From positions 168,561 through 232,560 of the forward strand of contig SSNU01000049.1 of NCBI GenBank assembly GCA_012064415.1: a stretch of 64,000 nucleotides of DNA, read 5' to 3'. Position numbers and translations under genes: made by a program. This document shows, piece after piece, positions 43,984 through 55,785 of this stretch. The notes under the pieces were generated by a model, which was given only the letters and a program-made list of their open reading frames with translations, searched no databases and had not been told where the DNA came from. Origin of the DNA: Gyrodactylus bullatarudis (lineage: Eukaryota > Platyhelminthes > Monogenea > Gyrodactylidea > Gyrodactylidae). Numbering within the stretch: the stretch's first letter is position 1; each line of letters opens with the position of its first letter.

Positions 43984-45188
43984 GGGTTATTCACCATGTA
44001 TCAACTTTTTAATTATTTTCACGAATAGTATAATAGACCGGTATTATTTTCCAAAGTAGTATCATTTTTTTTATTATTTTCCATTACAGTATCAATAATT
44101 AAAATTATTTCAAAAACAGTATAATATACCAATATATATTTTCAGAATTAGTATTAATTTGAAGAAACATAACTATAATCAGATCAATTTCGAAAAAAAA
44201 AGATTTATTCGTTTAAAATTCAGCAAAATTAAACGAATACAGTTTATAGAAATCATAATAAGATTTTCTCGGCAACTGAATGAATTCTTTTCTTCTTAGG
44301 TCTTCCTCTTCTACGTGAATCAGACTTCGGTTTCAGATTTGATGATTTCAGACCATCTAAATCACAGAAATTAAATTCAGTACTGTACATTTTTTTCAAT
44401 TCTGATATCTTGTAATAAAAATAATAATTCGAAAGGTAGTTTTTTATATTCAAATTATTATAAGTCAGTGCTGCAATAACATGTACGCATATAAAACCGT
44501 TCATCTTCATAAATCCACAAGAACACGATAACACTTTTAGATCAACTATTTTGAAAATTTGATTTGTCGAATTTTTCCCGACTCGATAAATTTCAGGATT
44601 TATTGTACTATGAACTTTAAGACATTTAGATTCCTTTATAGATGAAAGATGAAAAGGAACAACCTTTTTCAGGCATGTGAATCGTAAAAATAAATAGCTT
44701 AGAGTCTAAGCCCATCTTAACCTTTGACAAAATTTTTATTGTCTAGAAATTTTTTAGGGGGAGATTAGATGAGACCATAATTAAAATAACAATTTAGTAC
44801 ATTTTATTTGACATCTTGTTTGTTTTCTTTTTAATAGCTGTTGAAAAACATTGTTTAATTGGTCAATTTCAATAGAATAGGAGTCTAATGTCTGCTCAGT
44901 AGCCGAGAAAATCTTATGATTTCTATAAACTGTATTTGTTTAATTTTGCTGAATTTTAAACGAATAAATCTTTTTTTTTCGAAATTGATCTGATTATAGT
45001 TATGTTTCTTCAAATTAATACTAATTCTGAAAATATATATTGGTATATTATACTGTTTTTGAAATAATTTTAATTATTGATACTGTAATGGAAAATAATA
45101 AAAAAAATGATACTACTTTGGAAAATAATACCGGTCTATTATACTATTCGTGAAAATAATTAAAAAGTTGATACATGGTGAATAACCC
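43984..45188. mobile_element. Mutator-like (MULE) element with long TIRs and 9-bp TSD
   Basis: The element starts GGGTTATTCACCATG and ends CATGGTGAATAACCC. The TIRs extend about 290 bp, nearly perfect (shared AATAGACCGGTAT, TTCGTTTAAAATTCAGC, ATCTTATGATTTCTATAAAC; the last two quoted in opposite readings). It is flanked by a perfect 9-bp duplication, AATAATTTA, at 43975-43983 and 45189-45197. It carries a SWIM-finger ORF on the minus strand and no transposase core. Long TIRs, 9-bp duplication and SWIM finger are all MULE hallmarks. Confidence 0.9.
44253..44690 (-). pseudogene. SWIM zinc-finger C-terminal part of a MULE transposase
   Basis: An open frame from about 44690 to the stop at 44253 reads KKVVPFHLSSIKESKCLK, then VLSCSCGFMKMNGFICVHVI. 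This is the SWIM finger CxCx(n)CxH found at the C-terminus of Mutator-type transposases. It ends with a basic AT-hook-like KSDSRRRGRPKKKR. The DDE catalytic region is absent and there is no ATG at the frame's start, so this is a 3' remnant kept inside a non-autonomous element. Confidence 0.82.
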
Positions 45189-45197
45189 AATAATTTA

Positions 45198-45764
45198 TTA
45201 AAATACGTATTAACGTGGTCATTGTGATGGACATCATTACAAGGGTCAGAGAGCATTTAAGAACACGTAATGCCCAAAACCACTTATAATCCCTAAAGGT
45301 AAAAACAGTCACTTCTTAAAAACAGCTAAAGCCTCATATGATATGTATCATCTTTTATTTCATTTAAAAAACTGTATCAAAATTCAAATTTCATACGTAG
45401 CGTAATAAGAATTGCACTTGAAATATAACAGCCTATTGAGAGAAAATCACAAAAAATTTTCACGTATTTCACGAATATTTTCCAGCTCTATGATTATATC
45501 ATAGCTAATTGATGAAGGCATAGGAGAAAATAGATTCATTTGAACACGCAGAATGTAATTGAATGGATTTTTAAATTGATCAAATATTTCTTGCTTCATT
45601 CTCGATTACATCACGTATCCTCTTCCTTTGAGAATAAGAACCTTTATTTCTTTTCTCAAATGCAGGAATGCAGCCTCGAATGCAAATTCGGACTACTTTA
45701 TTGCATCAAAGAGTATTTTCCTTGAGGCTGAAAAAATTTGTATGTTTTTTAGGCTAGTTGATCT
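45198..45764. other. Stretch with no recognised feature
   Basis: AT-rich DNA to the right of the MULE target duplication. No gene or repeat is identified. Confidence 0.5.
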
Positions 45765-45940
45765 AAAGCTAGTTGATATGAAGATGAGAATTTAGTATTT
45801 TTACAAAAAACTCGATATTTTTCTCCGGATTCACAGGAAAAAATAATTTTTTGAATTCTAAATAGAATGAGCTCTAGGAAACAGTAAGATCTTCGCTATC
45901 TCGAGAAAAATATCGAGTTTTTTGTAAAAAGGTCAAATTC
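45765..45940. repeat. FB-A ends, short foldback
   Basis: AAAGCTAGTTGATATGAAGA at 45765 is followed by CTCGATATTTTTCTCCGGAT. About 60 bp later the sequence turns around (GAGAAAAATATCGAGTTTTT). Only the outer parts of the arms remain, with almost no loop. Confidence 0.65.
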
Positions 45941-45998
45941 TGAGTTGATATTATCGGGTTTGATACTACTCCCTTTATGACAAGTTTTGTATTTTTCT

Positions 45999-46351
45999 TG
46001 CAGGTTAGGCATAATCGTAAATAAATGGATATCTGATTGAAAGTAATATTGTAATATTTTTTGTCGAGAGAATCCTTAAGAATATCTCTTCCTCAATGGC
46101 CAAGTCCTATGTGACGTTCATGGATGATATCAAAAACCTCATCGATTAACAATAATTCTCTCCTGTTCTCATTCTTAGCTGAGTTTAGGTAAATTCTTTC
46201 TTTGCCATCTACCAGTTGGAAATCATATCGATCCCGAATTCTGTACAGTTTAATTGATGCGGACACACTGGCTTGGGAATTTTTGATATCATAAAGAAGT
46301 TGTAGATATTTTTCATGGTTGAAAATCTTTGAGGATTTGCCATCAACCTCT
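45999..46351 (-). pseudogene. Integrase H2C2 zinc-binding domain remnant (KRBA2-like transposon)
   Basis: The minus strand reads VDGKSSKIFNHEKYLQLLYD, then RIRDRYDFQLVDGKERIYL, then VFDIIHERHIGLGH, an in-frame TGA (46093-46095), GRDILKDSLDKKYYNIT and LCLTCK. The pair HERHxxxGH plus CLTC is the HHCC zinc-binding module in front of retroviral-type integrase cores. The wording IIHERHIGLGH-GRD resembles integrases of KRAB-A-domain-2-like transposon genes in invertebrates. The catalytic core is absent and the stop falls in the middle of the finger, so it is dead. Confidence 0.75.
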
Positions 46352-46579
46352 GGTAGGAAAGAAAAAAAAATTTAATAAAGTCTACTTTTCCATGATTCTT
46401 GAAGCCTGCCACAGACATGGAGTTTGCTCAAAATTGCTTATGTACCTTGAGAATTATCTCACTAACAGACAACAATTGCAATTGTGTGTAATTTGAATTT
46501 ACAAAAATATTTTTCCTAAGAAATTTCATAAAACCTTTTTGCTGATATATGTCATTTGGATACGAGAGGGTTTTGTCAT

Positions 46580-47050
46580 CTATACCTTTTTCAGGTCTAG
46601 TTCGTAGAATGAAGAAGTCAATTTTGTATTTTTTCATTTTGTATTTGTAAAACTCAATTGTCTATTTAGTGGATGGAAAAAAAATTGAATTAACATGAAT
46701 ACTTCACACTGTAGATTGATTGTGGTTTTTTTTCAATTGTGCACTCGAAAGAGTAATTATAATAACTGTGGATATGTTTTTAGATTTTTACAATTTTCAA
46801 TTTCGTATTTTTTCTATTCTCTTTCATAAATATGAATAGTCTAGTTAGTTTTTTTATTTTTTTCTATTTGATTCTTTCTTCATCTCTTCATTTACCACAA
46901 TGTCTCCCTATCGTAAACATGACAAAAAGGTAAGAGAGAAAATTCTTCAATTACATGATGAAGGCTTATAAGCGCTTATAAAGTGTATTATTTTAGAACA
47001 AAAATTTTTCTCTTCATATTGAAAAATTGTCGACTAAATTCAAGAAACTG
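46580..47050 (+). mobile_element. Second Tc1/mariner-like remnant
   Basis: ACCTTTTTCAGGTCTAGTTC near 46584 resembles the inner TIR of the element at 32093. The 23-codon frame 46900-46971 (MSPYRKHDKKVREKILQLHD, EGL, stop) parallels its HTH start (MTGFRSHD, KIIELHSEG). Nothing of the catalytic domain remains. Confidence 0.5.
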
Positions 47051-48180
47051 AGACGAGATGAAACCAAAGTCAATTGTTAATGATTAACTAAATTTGAGAA
47101 GGACATATATTCACCAAATTTATAATCAAATTTGGTTAAACCCTTCGAGCAATGATTTTCCAGATGTGGGAATTAATCTTATCGATTCAAATGGATCCAT
47201 CTGGGAAGCTGGAGAGCAATGTATCTAGCCTAATTGAGTAGCCTTGTTTATGGAAAATGGATAGAAACTTTTTCTGGGACAAAATTGATTAAAAGCCTAC
47301 ACTTTGAGACAAATTATTAATATCTCAATGTAAATTGTAGATGTCAATTATAGATAATGGAGAAATTGAATTTCTTTGATGAATAATTCATGTAGTCTGG
47401 GAAGCAATTCGGAAGAGATTTTCTTTCAACTTGATATCTTTTATTTTGCTTGTTAATCTAGGAATATAGATTTTGTGTACCAAGTTGGATGAAAAATTAA
47501 TAGGGAGCGGGGGTCTCTTTACCTCTCTGCCCCTTTCTCGGGTTTACGTGTAATTTTAATTTTTTGAATTTTTACATACACTCCCTGTCTACTCTGTGTA
47601 TGCTTGATGTATGCTTAGTATGAAAATACAGTTGAAGTGCAATATCAGTACCTATTACTTTTAATTTCTGGAATATTTTGAAAAGAATTTATAATTTGAT
47701 TAAACTCAATCATTATGTATGATGCGACCCCTCTTTAGAATCACAATTTAATTTTGCATCTTGTCTTACAGATTTAGGCATATACTTCTTCTATCATACC
47801 TTATGATTCATAAGTTAAGAAATACTTAAGGATTTTTTATAATTTTTTTTACAGCTGTTGCCGCTATACCATTTGATGTTACAGAGTATATTCAACCTCT
47901 AAATTTGCATGATTTAGCCGTACATCCAGTTGTAGAATTACATTTCGTGTAACCTTATCCATCAGACCTCGACTGCTTGCTATTTTTACACTGATAGGCA
48001 CATTCTTAGAATTTGGAATTGTAATTTTTTCTCTACTAAGAGAAGACTGCGAACATATATTAATTATAAATAAAGACAAAGATATCCTATAAATACATGT
48101 TGTCTTTTCTTCCAACTTGATACACAACTTAGAAGTTTGAAAAAAATTTATTGATGAATTGAATTTTTCTATTATTTACT
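47051..48180. other. Stretch without a clear gene
   Basis: A minus-strand frame at 47879-48127 (IPNSKNVPISVKIASSRG, NVILQLDVRLNHANLEVEYT) has protein-like composition. The opposite strand is open from a good acceptor (TTTTTTTTACAG near 47855) for about 34 codons. Neither matches a family I know, so neither is called as a gene. The rest is AT-rich. Confidence 0.4.
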
Positions 48181-48590
48181 TAGAAATACATGAAACAAAT
48201 TAGATTAAAACTGTTTATTATTGAATTATAATTTGTCCTTGTTTTGGATTATTCTTTTAATTTCTCTACATCTACTTCATTTAGTCGCTTGCTGTTACTG
48301 TATTTGAAAATTATATCAAATTCTCAAAAAAAGGATAACCCTTCAACTTACTATTATACACCTAAGCCTCAGAAAATATTTTGTTTACCACCCCTATTCG
48401 ATAGGAAATTTATTAATCTTCTAGAATACGCAAAAGTCTCAGCTCTATCCTTAGTCATACACGTGCTATTCAGAGAAAACGTATTTTCTAAGAACCTATT
48501 TAGTTAGATAACTTTTTTAGATAACATTTCCATAAAAAGTATCATTATTGTCAATTTCTAGAGCTTCATTAATAAATTTATAATTCCAAA
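48181..48590 (+). repeat. Penelope-associated repeat block (copy 2, inverted relative to copy 1)
   Basis: It is near-identical to the reverse complement of 36289-36640, including an open frame of 87 codons (CLPPLFDRKFINLLEYAKVS). At 48527-48590 it runs into a fragment of the GIY-YIG tail (CCATAAAAAGTATCATTATT). The two copies are 12 kb apart in opposite orientation. Confidence 0.65.
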
Positions 48591-49874
48591 GAAAAAAAAA
48601 CAGCGTAGTCAGAGTACAGGTGCCCAATTATGAAATCAAATAATTAAAATGCTTGAATTACATTGGTTGAGAGTTTTCTTCTCTCTCATTCGCTAAGAAA
48701 AATCATGGGTTAAGTATAAAAACTGAGATGCTAAATAAGATGTTTGCAGAGAGAGATAGAAAACGGCACTTCACATGTAATTTGTACAATAAATAGTAAT
48801 TTTGTACTATCTTTAGGTTTGTAATATTTTAATGAATAATACATGGCTCAAAGTTCAAAAATTTGAGATTTTGGCGCCAATTTGAAATATATTTTTTACC
48901 CAACTTCATATCAAGTAGATTTGAAATGTTCTTAATGAAAAAGATTGAATCCCCAGATCATCTGGTTCTACAGATGATTCCATTCCTTGATACCATAGTG
49001 CAAAGATGTAGTTAAAGATTAATTGGGAAAATTTTTAATTTTCATATCAACCATCGCTTTGGATATGTAGGAGAAGGGTGGAATGTTTCTAAACAAGGCA
49101 AATTGAAGAAACGTATTAGAAAGTATTCTAGCCATTTTCCGTATCCCAAATAGCAACGTGCAGACATGAGAAGAAAAAGTTTTTCCAATACAATATTAAT
49201 AAATGCAAATTTTTATTTTTTCTCTAACTGGAGCTAGGAATTTTAATCTTTTAATTCATTTCATCAATGCAGAACAAGAAAATTTAAAAAAAGATAAAAA
49301 GATAATTTTCTAAATCTAAATCAACCAATGCGCAATTTCACCAACTTTTGAGTATGGTGAGCGCTAAATTTTTTAGAGTTGATAAAAAAATACTCAAAAA
49401 TTCATAAGATTGAATGATTCACGTAATTGTCCATCCACTTTAATCAATGAATTAGAAATCTTTAAAGAAAGATTTTAAACCCAACATTTTATCAGTAACG
49501 TTTGTCAGTGGCATTACCTGAACCCTTTCGTCGCCGAGACTATTTCACAATTTTTATAATAACAAATATTTGGCTATGAAGTTATTTGGCCAAAATATTA
49601 CCAATACAAGTTCACAAATTGGGGCTTCAATTTAAACTTTAATTGATCCAGAAACCTATTAAACTGGCAGAGTTATAAAGGTTCAAAAAATTTGGAAAAT
49701 GGACATATATGATAAAAACAGTGTGAAAAAATTCTTTCTCCTTTCAAATGCCTCGATTTCTCATGATAAAAACCAATTTCTTTGGCCAAATTCGAATCGT
49801 TTCGGTCTAGTGTTTATCCCAGATATCGACGTTTAATTGTTTAAAATCTTCGAAATCGGTTAAAAGATGAAAAA
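48591..49874. other. Stretch with only a short FB-A scrap
   Basis: About 48850-48940 has FB-A landmarks (GATTTTGGCGCCAATTTGAA, AACTTCATATCAAGTAG). The rest shows no gene, RNA or recognised repeat. Confidence 0.5.
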
Positions 49875-50400
49875 GTAAGCTAGTTAATATGAAGATGGGG
49901 ATTTATGATTTGTACAAAATTCTTATTTTTTTTCATCAAGAAATCGAATTTGATCAGAATTTTTTTGGAATCTAAATCACGAGGCCCTCTTTTATGATAC
50001 GGCGCCAAATTCCCATTGTTTTGAACTTTGAGTTGAAAATTTTTGCTGATTTCAATGTGAGAGAGTGATCAAAAGTTGATTTTTTGGATAACGATTAGTT
50101 AAAAAAACGAATTTGCTGAATCAGATTTTAAGAATTTCATCTTCTGAGATTCGAATTTTGATTTCTTGTTCATTTTTACAACCAATGAAATTTAAATGAT
50201 CCAAGATCCCTGAAAAATTACAAGCACGTTAAAAACTTTAAAATGATAAATAGGTTTCCTGATCTCGATTCTGATTGTCCGACAAATACTCAATTTCTAT
50301 TGTGCTATTATTCATGCGTTTTGGGGTAGAAATCGTAGTAACGTATGCTCGAACATTGACACATTTTTTGTCACTTTACAGGGCTTTTTCTTGTTTTCCA
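49875..50400. repeat. FB-A foldback arm and unusual core (long inverted partner at 57 kb)
   Basis: It starts AAGCTAGTTAATATGAAGAT, with GAGGCCCTCTTTTATGATAC and GATCAAAAGTTGA as in the copy at 25202. The inner part (about 50060-50385) is matched almost base for base, inverted, by about 57070-57410 (shared GTCCGACAAATACTCAATTT, GTAACGTATGCTCGAACATT). This copy's own right arm is missing. Confidence 0.75.
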
Positions 50401-50497
50401 AAACTGATTGATAAAAAAGCAACAAAGCTGATTTTTAACATTACACAACAGAAAACAAAAGTTTTATTTTTATAATAATTATAATAATATTCCATGT

Positions 50498-50822
50498 AAA
50501 GCTAGTTAATATGAAGATAGGAATTTATGTCTTTTACAAAATTCTTATTTTTTTCATAGAGAAATCGATTCTGATCAAGATTTTTTGGAATCTAGATCAT
50601 CAGGCCCTCTTTCACGATACGGAGAAAAAAATTTAGAAAAAGTCAATTTTTAAGGACAATAAGTCAAATTTGAAATCTTGAAATAGGAATGGGAATTTGG
50701 CACTATTTCAAAACCTATTTATCATTTTAAAGTTTTTACGAGCTTGTAATTTTTCAGGGATCTTGGATCATTTAAATTTCATTGGTTGTAAAAGTGAATT
50801 CCCATCTTCATATTAACTAGGT
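50498..50822. repeat. FB-A foldback, deletion derivative
   Basis: The left end AAAGCTAGTTAATATGAAGA is followed by GAGGCCCTCTTTCACGATAC-type sequence. It then jumps to the core piece CAGGGATCTTGGATCATTTA seen at 50190 and 57230, and ends CATCTTCATATTAACTAG. Most of the inner arm is lost. Confidence 0.7.
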
Positions 50823-51580
50823 GTAGAAGGGTAGAGGGGAAAGAAATTCAAAGCGTTCTAGTTGAGGATATGAAAAACTTTATTTCTTTTCCATAATTGC
50901 AGAAATTATGTTGGGCATTAGAATTAAAACTTACTGTCTTGGCTATATAAATATCATCTGTTAATAACTGTGAGCATTTGTATCAATAGTAAATATGGAT
51001 AGACAATGGAAATCAATGGGTATATATTATTTCAAGGGAAAAAAAAAAAAATTTTCAAATCATCCATAAACAAAAAGTCGTAAAACTTTATTCTTCAAGA
51101 CGTAAAACAAAGAGAGAAAATATATACTATACCATATGTTTATCACAACAGTGTGTTTGGATTTTATGTTCAATGAACTAAAAAAGATGCCAAATTTTTC
51201 TTTAAAATTTTCATCTTACTGTGGACTAGTTATGCAGTTTGTATTGACAAAACAGGGTTATGATTTAACCAGTCTTTATCTCAACGTTTCCAGCTGGTGA
51301 TTTGTTATTCATTTTAGAATGAGTAACTCTCAAGTTATACGCCCTACAAATAACCGAATGGTTGATCTTTCAAAAATTTTTTTTATCAAATTGTGATTTT
51401 AAAAAACTTGTTTCAATCATTCTGCCACTTTTTAATCAATGAAAATTTTCAGCTCAAAGTCGAAAAAATGGGATTTTGGCGCCAAAATAATTTTTCTCAG
51501 ATTTTTTTTTTAAATGGTAAAAGTAGACATAATTATCTGGATTCAAGAGATTTTATCATTCGAATTTTTAATGATAAAAT
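50823..51580. other. Stretch with an FB-A scrap only
   Basis: About 51425-51545 contains TGGGATTTTGGCGCCAAAAT and AAATGGTAAAAGTAGACA, family FB-A landmarks. An A-run lies near 51040-51050. No gene is recognised. Confidence 0.5.
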
Positions 51581-51582
51581 TT

Positions 51583-52080
51583 AGATTTGTTATTAATAGA
51601 GATAAATGCAAAATAATGCTCCCATCTGGTCTTCCTGCAACCCTCATAGAATCGCTTCTACTTCCTGGAGAAATTGTCTCCTTTACTTCAGACCTCAATT
51701 TCAGTATAACATCAAATTTAAAATTAGACCCTTTGTCAAACTTATCTAGAATAAATTCATTTATTTACACTATTAAAAAATTCTTCTTGTCCAGTGAAAT
51801 AAGACTAAGAGCTTACAAATCACTGGTCTTTCCGCTTTTCGACTACACTTTCTCCTCTTGCCTGATTTTTTTTTAAATTCTCTTAATCTTATTTTACAGC
51901 GGATAGCAATTATTCTCTTAGAAATGTAAAACCTAATTTTTTGTTGAATTCCTTCAATATAATATTCTCAAAATTTAAATTATCTGATTGTGAAAACCTG
52001 ACTGATCTTAAATTAGTCATGTCTCACATCAGATCTAACCTGGATTATTCCAAGTCTCTGCTCTATTCTCATCTCTATTA
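51583..52080 (+). pseudogene. LINE (non-LTR) reverse transcriptase C-terminal remnant
   Basis: The frame reads FVINRDKCKIMLPSG, then SFTSDLNFSITSNLKLDPLS, SRINSFIYTIKKFFLSSEIR, LRAYKSLVFPLFDY and a stop. The order K-C-K-x-M, a mid-part resembling the LG-x-x-I block, then L-x-x-Y-K-S-L-V-x-P-x-x-x-Y is the tail of LINE RTs (thumb region). After 51876 the match continues in other frames (QRIAIILLEM; LTDLKLVMSHIRSNLDYSKS) to about 52080. The palm and endonuclease are absent. Confidence 0.72.
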
Positions 52081-52537
52081 ATTAATAACTATCGATGATT
52101 AATGATTTGCTTTCAGACACCATTCCTCTCATTTCATTGCCATTTATTTGTTTCATAACATTTGAAAAACTACAAGATCCGGATTTATTTCATGCTATTT
52201 ATCAGATTTACTTGGATTTATTTTGTATTTTACATTAATTCATTTTTATATTTCAATATGAGATTTCGTCAAAGAAAAAAAGTTAATGTAAGAATCATTG
52301 ATTACCAACTCTATATAAATTAGCCTATTATGTTCGAGTGATTCACTTAGATGTTCAAAAACATCTGAAAATCCACTTAAATACATAATTTAGAAATATG
52401 TAAGAAAATATATTTAGAACCAAATGCGCATTTCTTGAAGGATCATCAGTGGTCTCTCTTTAAAAATGATAAAATTCAAGTTTGAATGAAAAATAATAAG
52501 TCAAAGAATATAAGGGTCATGAATAGAAATAAGAATA

Positions 52538-53497
52538 TTATGTAAGCTGAAAAAACACCAAAAACTCTTCAATAAATAGCAACAGTGGAGAGAAAAGTGA
52601 AAAAGCTAACATAGGCCAAGGTAGTTGAAAATTATAGGAATAATTCTTTTGAACACATAGATTGGGTTTATACATGTTGATGAAAAATTTCTCCTTCACC
52701 AACACATCTGTGCTGTCATCCCCTGGGTTTTTGTAGAAGATGGAAAAATTAGAAATTGAAGCAGCATGGTTTACCTGTTTTAGATGTCTGGTCACCGCGG
52801 TATCTTTATTGAGATGATAAATTCCTAATAGTACGCCCTATATACGAAGCACCACAGTCACACTGAGACTTGTAAATCAATAGAGTCTTTTCTTCAGGTT
52901 TGAGTAAATCCTTATCAATCAAACTGAGTTTTGAATATAATTTTCAATTGTATAATATACAATGTATATTATTATAATTTTGATCTATGAGATTATTGAG
53001 TCTTCTCCTAACATCATTTCTGAAATCATCTCCTTTGAAGTTAAGTTTCATGAAAACTTTTGTTTTCTCGCCTTCCTCTGTATTGACAACCTCATCTCTA
53101 ACCAAAGGTTGATTGATGAACTTGTCCACAAATTTGGCTGGATAACCATTTTCCATTAAACAAGACTTCGCCGTCTCTATTTCTTTTGGTATTTCTTCCG
53201 GACTAGCAATCCTTCGTATTCTCTTCCCTAGACCAATTACTTGTGGTTATCGGTTAGACCTAGTTCATAAACTAAACGTTCAAACGCTGCTTTATCTTCA
53301 ATTTCGTTTTTCTTTTTAGGAATACAAAAGTTTGGGCCGAGAGATAAGATTTCTTTTTGCTCCTTGGATAATTCTATATCCGTGAAGTTGAAGATTTCTT
53401 TTTCATGAAATCGAAGACTTTTCCCAAATTCTTTGAACAAGGATTCATATTTTTGGTTGCTTATAGCTTCGCCCGATTCAACAAAGAAACGTAGCAA
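52538..53497 (-). pseudogene. Penelope-like protein, N-terminal and GIY-YIG remnants
   Basis: In order on the minus strand: an N-terminal region (FNFTDIELSKEQKEILSLGP, NFCIPKKKNEIE) at 53497-53237, then a linker (MENGYPAKFVDKFINQPLVR) at 53156-52944. A GIY-YIG motif follows (IYKSQCDCGASYIGRTIRNL, then stop) near 52915-52810, and a C-terminal tail (KQVNHAASISNFSIFYKNPG) to 52538. The whole RT palm is deleted. Multiple frames and stops show it is inactive. Confidence 0.8.
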
Positions 53498-53862
53498 AGC
53501 ATCATTAAATCATTATCGATTTCCATGAGAACCAACTTATTAGCAATGAAATTTAGTAACATTTGAGTTCATTCTTCGAAATTTTGAATATCTTCTCTAA
53601 CCTTGAGGATGACGTGTTCTTCTCTATGGTAATAGTTTAGATGAATGGAAAATCAATTAGCCTATATTTGAATTCCACAGATTATTCAATAAACATAATC
53701 TTTATGAGTCTGGGAAGTAGGTTTAAACTAAATTTTAGTTTTTGGAATAAATTTTGCAATAAGTTTAGTTTTGAAAAATTGATCTGAAATCTGGCTCTTA
53801 ATGGGAGTATGGTGTGAAGCAAGATAGAAAAACCCACTCCCTTGTCTGAGGTAATATCTTGA

Positions 53863-55785
53863 TTGAGGTGTAGAAAGTCGTTTACTGAAAAAAGGGATGC
53901 TGCAGTTGCAATTCTTCGGAGCCATAATGGACACATATTAGCGATCTCTAAGAGTTTTTTTGTAAGAATGAGAGCCAAGACAGGAGCGGAGATAAAGGTA
54001 TTGAATCCTTTCCATCTTCTTACTCTAAGATCTATTTTACTTACTGATAAGCATTTTGTAGCATTAAAAGAACTGAAATCTAATGAAAACATTTTTCTAA
54101 CGAAACCTGATAAAGGGAAGGGAATAGTTATAATGTATAAGGATGATTACTATAGAGCAGGTTTCGATTTTCTCTCGGATGAGAGTAAATTTGTCAATAG
54201 TGGGAGAGATGGAACATCATATTATAAAGAAATGGAATCCATGGAACGATCCGTGTATAAGATAGCTAAGGGATTATTTGATAGGAATATAATTTCTGAT
54301 AAAACCAGAAATTCTATAGCGATGAAGCACACAAGGATGTCAAGGTTATATCTACATCCAAAGACACATAAGATCATAGATAATGTGATTCCTGAAGTTT
54401 TTCCGATTCGGCCGATCTTGGATATGTCGTCATGTCCACAACACAATTTAGCAAAATGGTTAATTTATATCTTAAAACCTATACACACTTATTATGCTAA
54501 ATATGTTGTTAAAGATACTTTTGATTTCGTAGAAAGAGTTAAAGATTTAAATATTCAAAGTGTTTATTAAGAAAGATGGGATAGCTATGGGATCACCTCT
54601 TAGTCCTCTCTTAGCTGATATCTTTTTATGTTGGTTATAAATGAATAAGATGTCAGAAACTATCAATACTTTCACTGATTTTTACATTAGATATGTCTAT
54701 GACACTTTTATTCTGATGAAACCTGATCTTCAAAATGAACTGATTTCATCCGAATATTAAATTCACTATGGAAAGAGAATCTAATGGTATTCTGAGTTTC
54801 CTAAACATCAAACTAACCAGAAAAGAAGATGAATCAATTTTAAGAAATATTTATAAGAAGACTGATAACGGGAAGTATCTTCATTATGCTAGTTTTAGTC
54901 CTATATCTCATAAAATTGGCTTGGTGATTGGTCTAGGGAAGAGGATAAGAAGAATTGCAAGTCCAAATGAACAAATGAAATAGAGACGGCGAAGTCTTGT
55001 TTAATGGAAAATGGTTATCCAGCCAAATTTGTGGACAAGTTCATCAATCAACCTTTGGTTAGAGATGAGGTTGTAGAAACAGAAGAGGTGGATAAAATTA
55101 CTATTTTCATGAAGCTTAACTTATCTGTAGACGATTTCTTTACAAAGATGAACACAATTCATAGAAATATTGAATTTACTATGGAAAAAGAATCTAACGG
55201 TATTTTAAGTTTCCTAGATGTCAAGCTAACTAGAAGAGAAGACGGACCAATTCTAAGAAATATTTTTAAGAAAAAGACTAACAATGGCAAATATCTCCAT
55301 TATGCCAGTTTTAGTCCAGTTTCACATAAAGTTGGCTTAGTAATTGGTCTAGGGAAGAGGATAAGAAGAATTGCAAGTCCGGAAGAAATACCAAAAGAAA
55401 TAGAGACGGCGAAGTCTTGTTTAATGGAAAATGGTTATCCAGCCAAATTTGTGGACAAGTTCATCATCTACATAAGGATACCGTGGTTACTAGACATCTT
55501 AAGCAGGAAAACCACGCAGCTTCAATTTCAAATTTATCCGTTTTATACAAAAACCCTGGGGATGATAGCATAGATGTATGGGTAAAGGAGAAATTCTTTA
55601 TCAATCAATACAAACCCAATCTATGCGTTCAAAAGAATTATTCCTATAATCTTCAACTACCTTGGCCTATGTTAGCTTTTTCACTTTTCTCTCCACTGTT
55701 GCTATTTATTGGAGAGTTTTGGTGTTTTTTCAGCTTGCATCTATTCTTAATTCTTAAACTTTTAGTATTTCTTTCAAAATTGTAA
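53863..55785 (+). pseudogene. Penelope-like reverse transcriptase, frameshifted, with internal duplication
   Basis: 53863-54570 encodes RT fingers/palm: NIFLTKPDKGKGIVIMYKDD, SRLYLHPKTHK, FPIRPILDMSSCPQHNLAKW. After a frameshift, DGIAMGSPLSPLLADIF (54573 on) and then RYVYDTF follow. Here the first catalytic aspartate of the YVDD box is a tyrosine (codon TAT at 54698-54700). The thumb region then occurs twice (about 54770-55047 and 55180-55465, both with ESNGILSFL and LRNIYKK/LRNIFKK), a tandem duplication of about 410 bp. The tail (KQENHAASISNLSVLYKNPG) ends at 55785. Known role of intact elements: target-primed retrotransposition. Confidence 0.85.

Noticed and set aside
43633..43997. Two overlapping frames on opposite strands
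   Set aside because: No recognised motif, no splice context and mutual overlap; probably chance in a locally less AT-rich patch.
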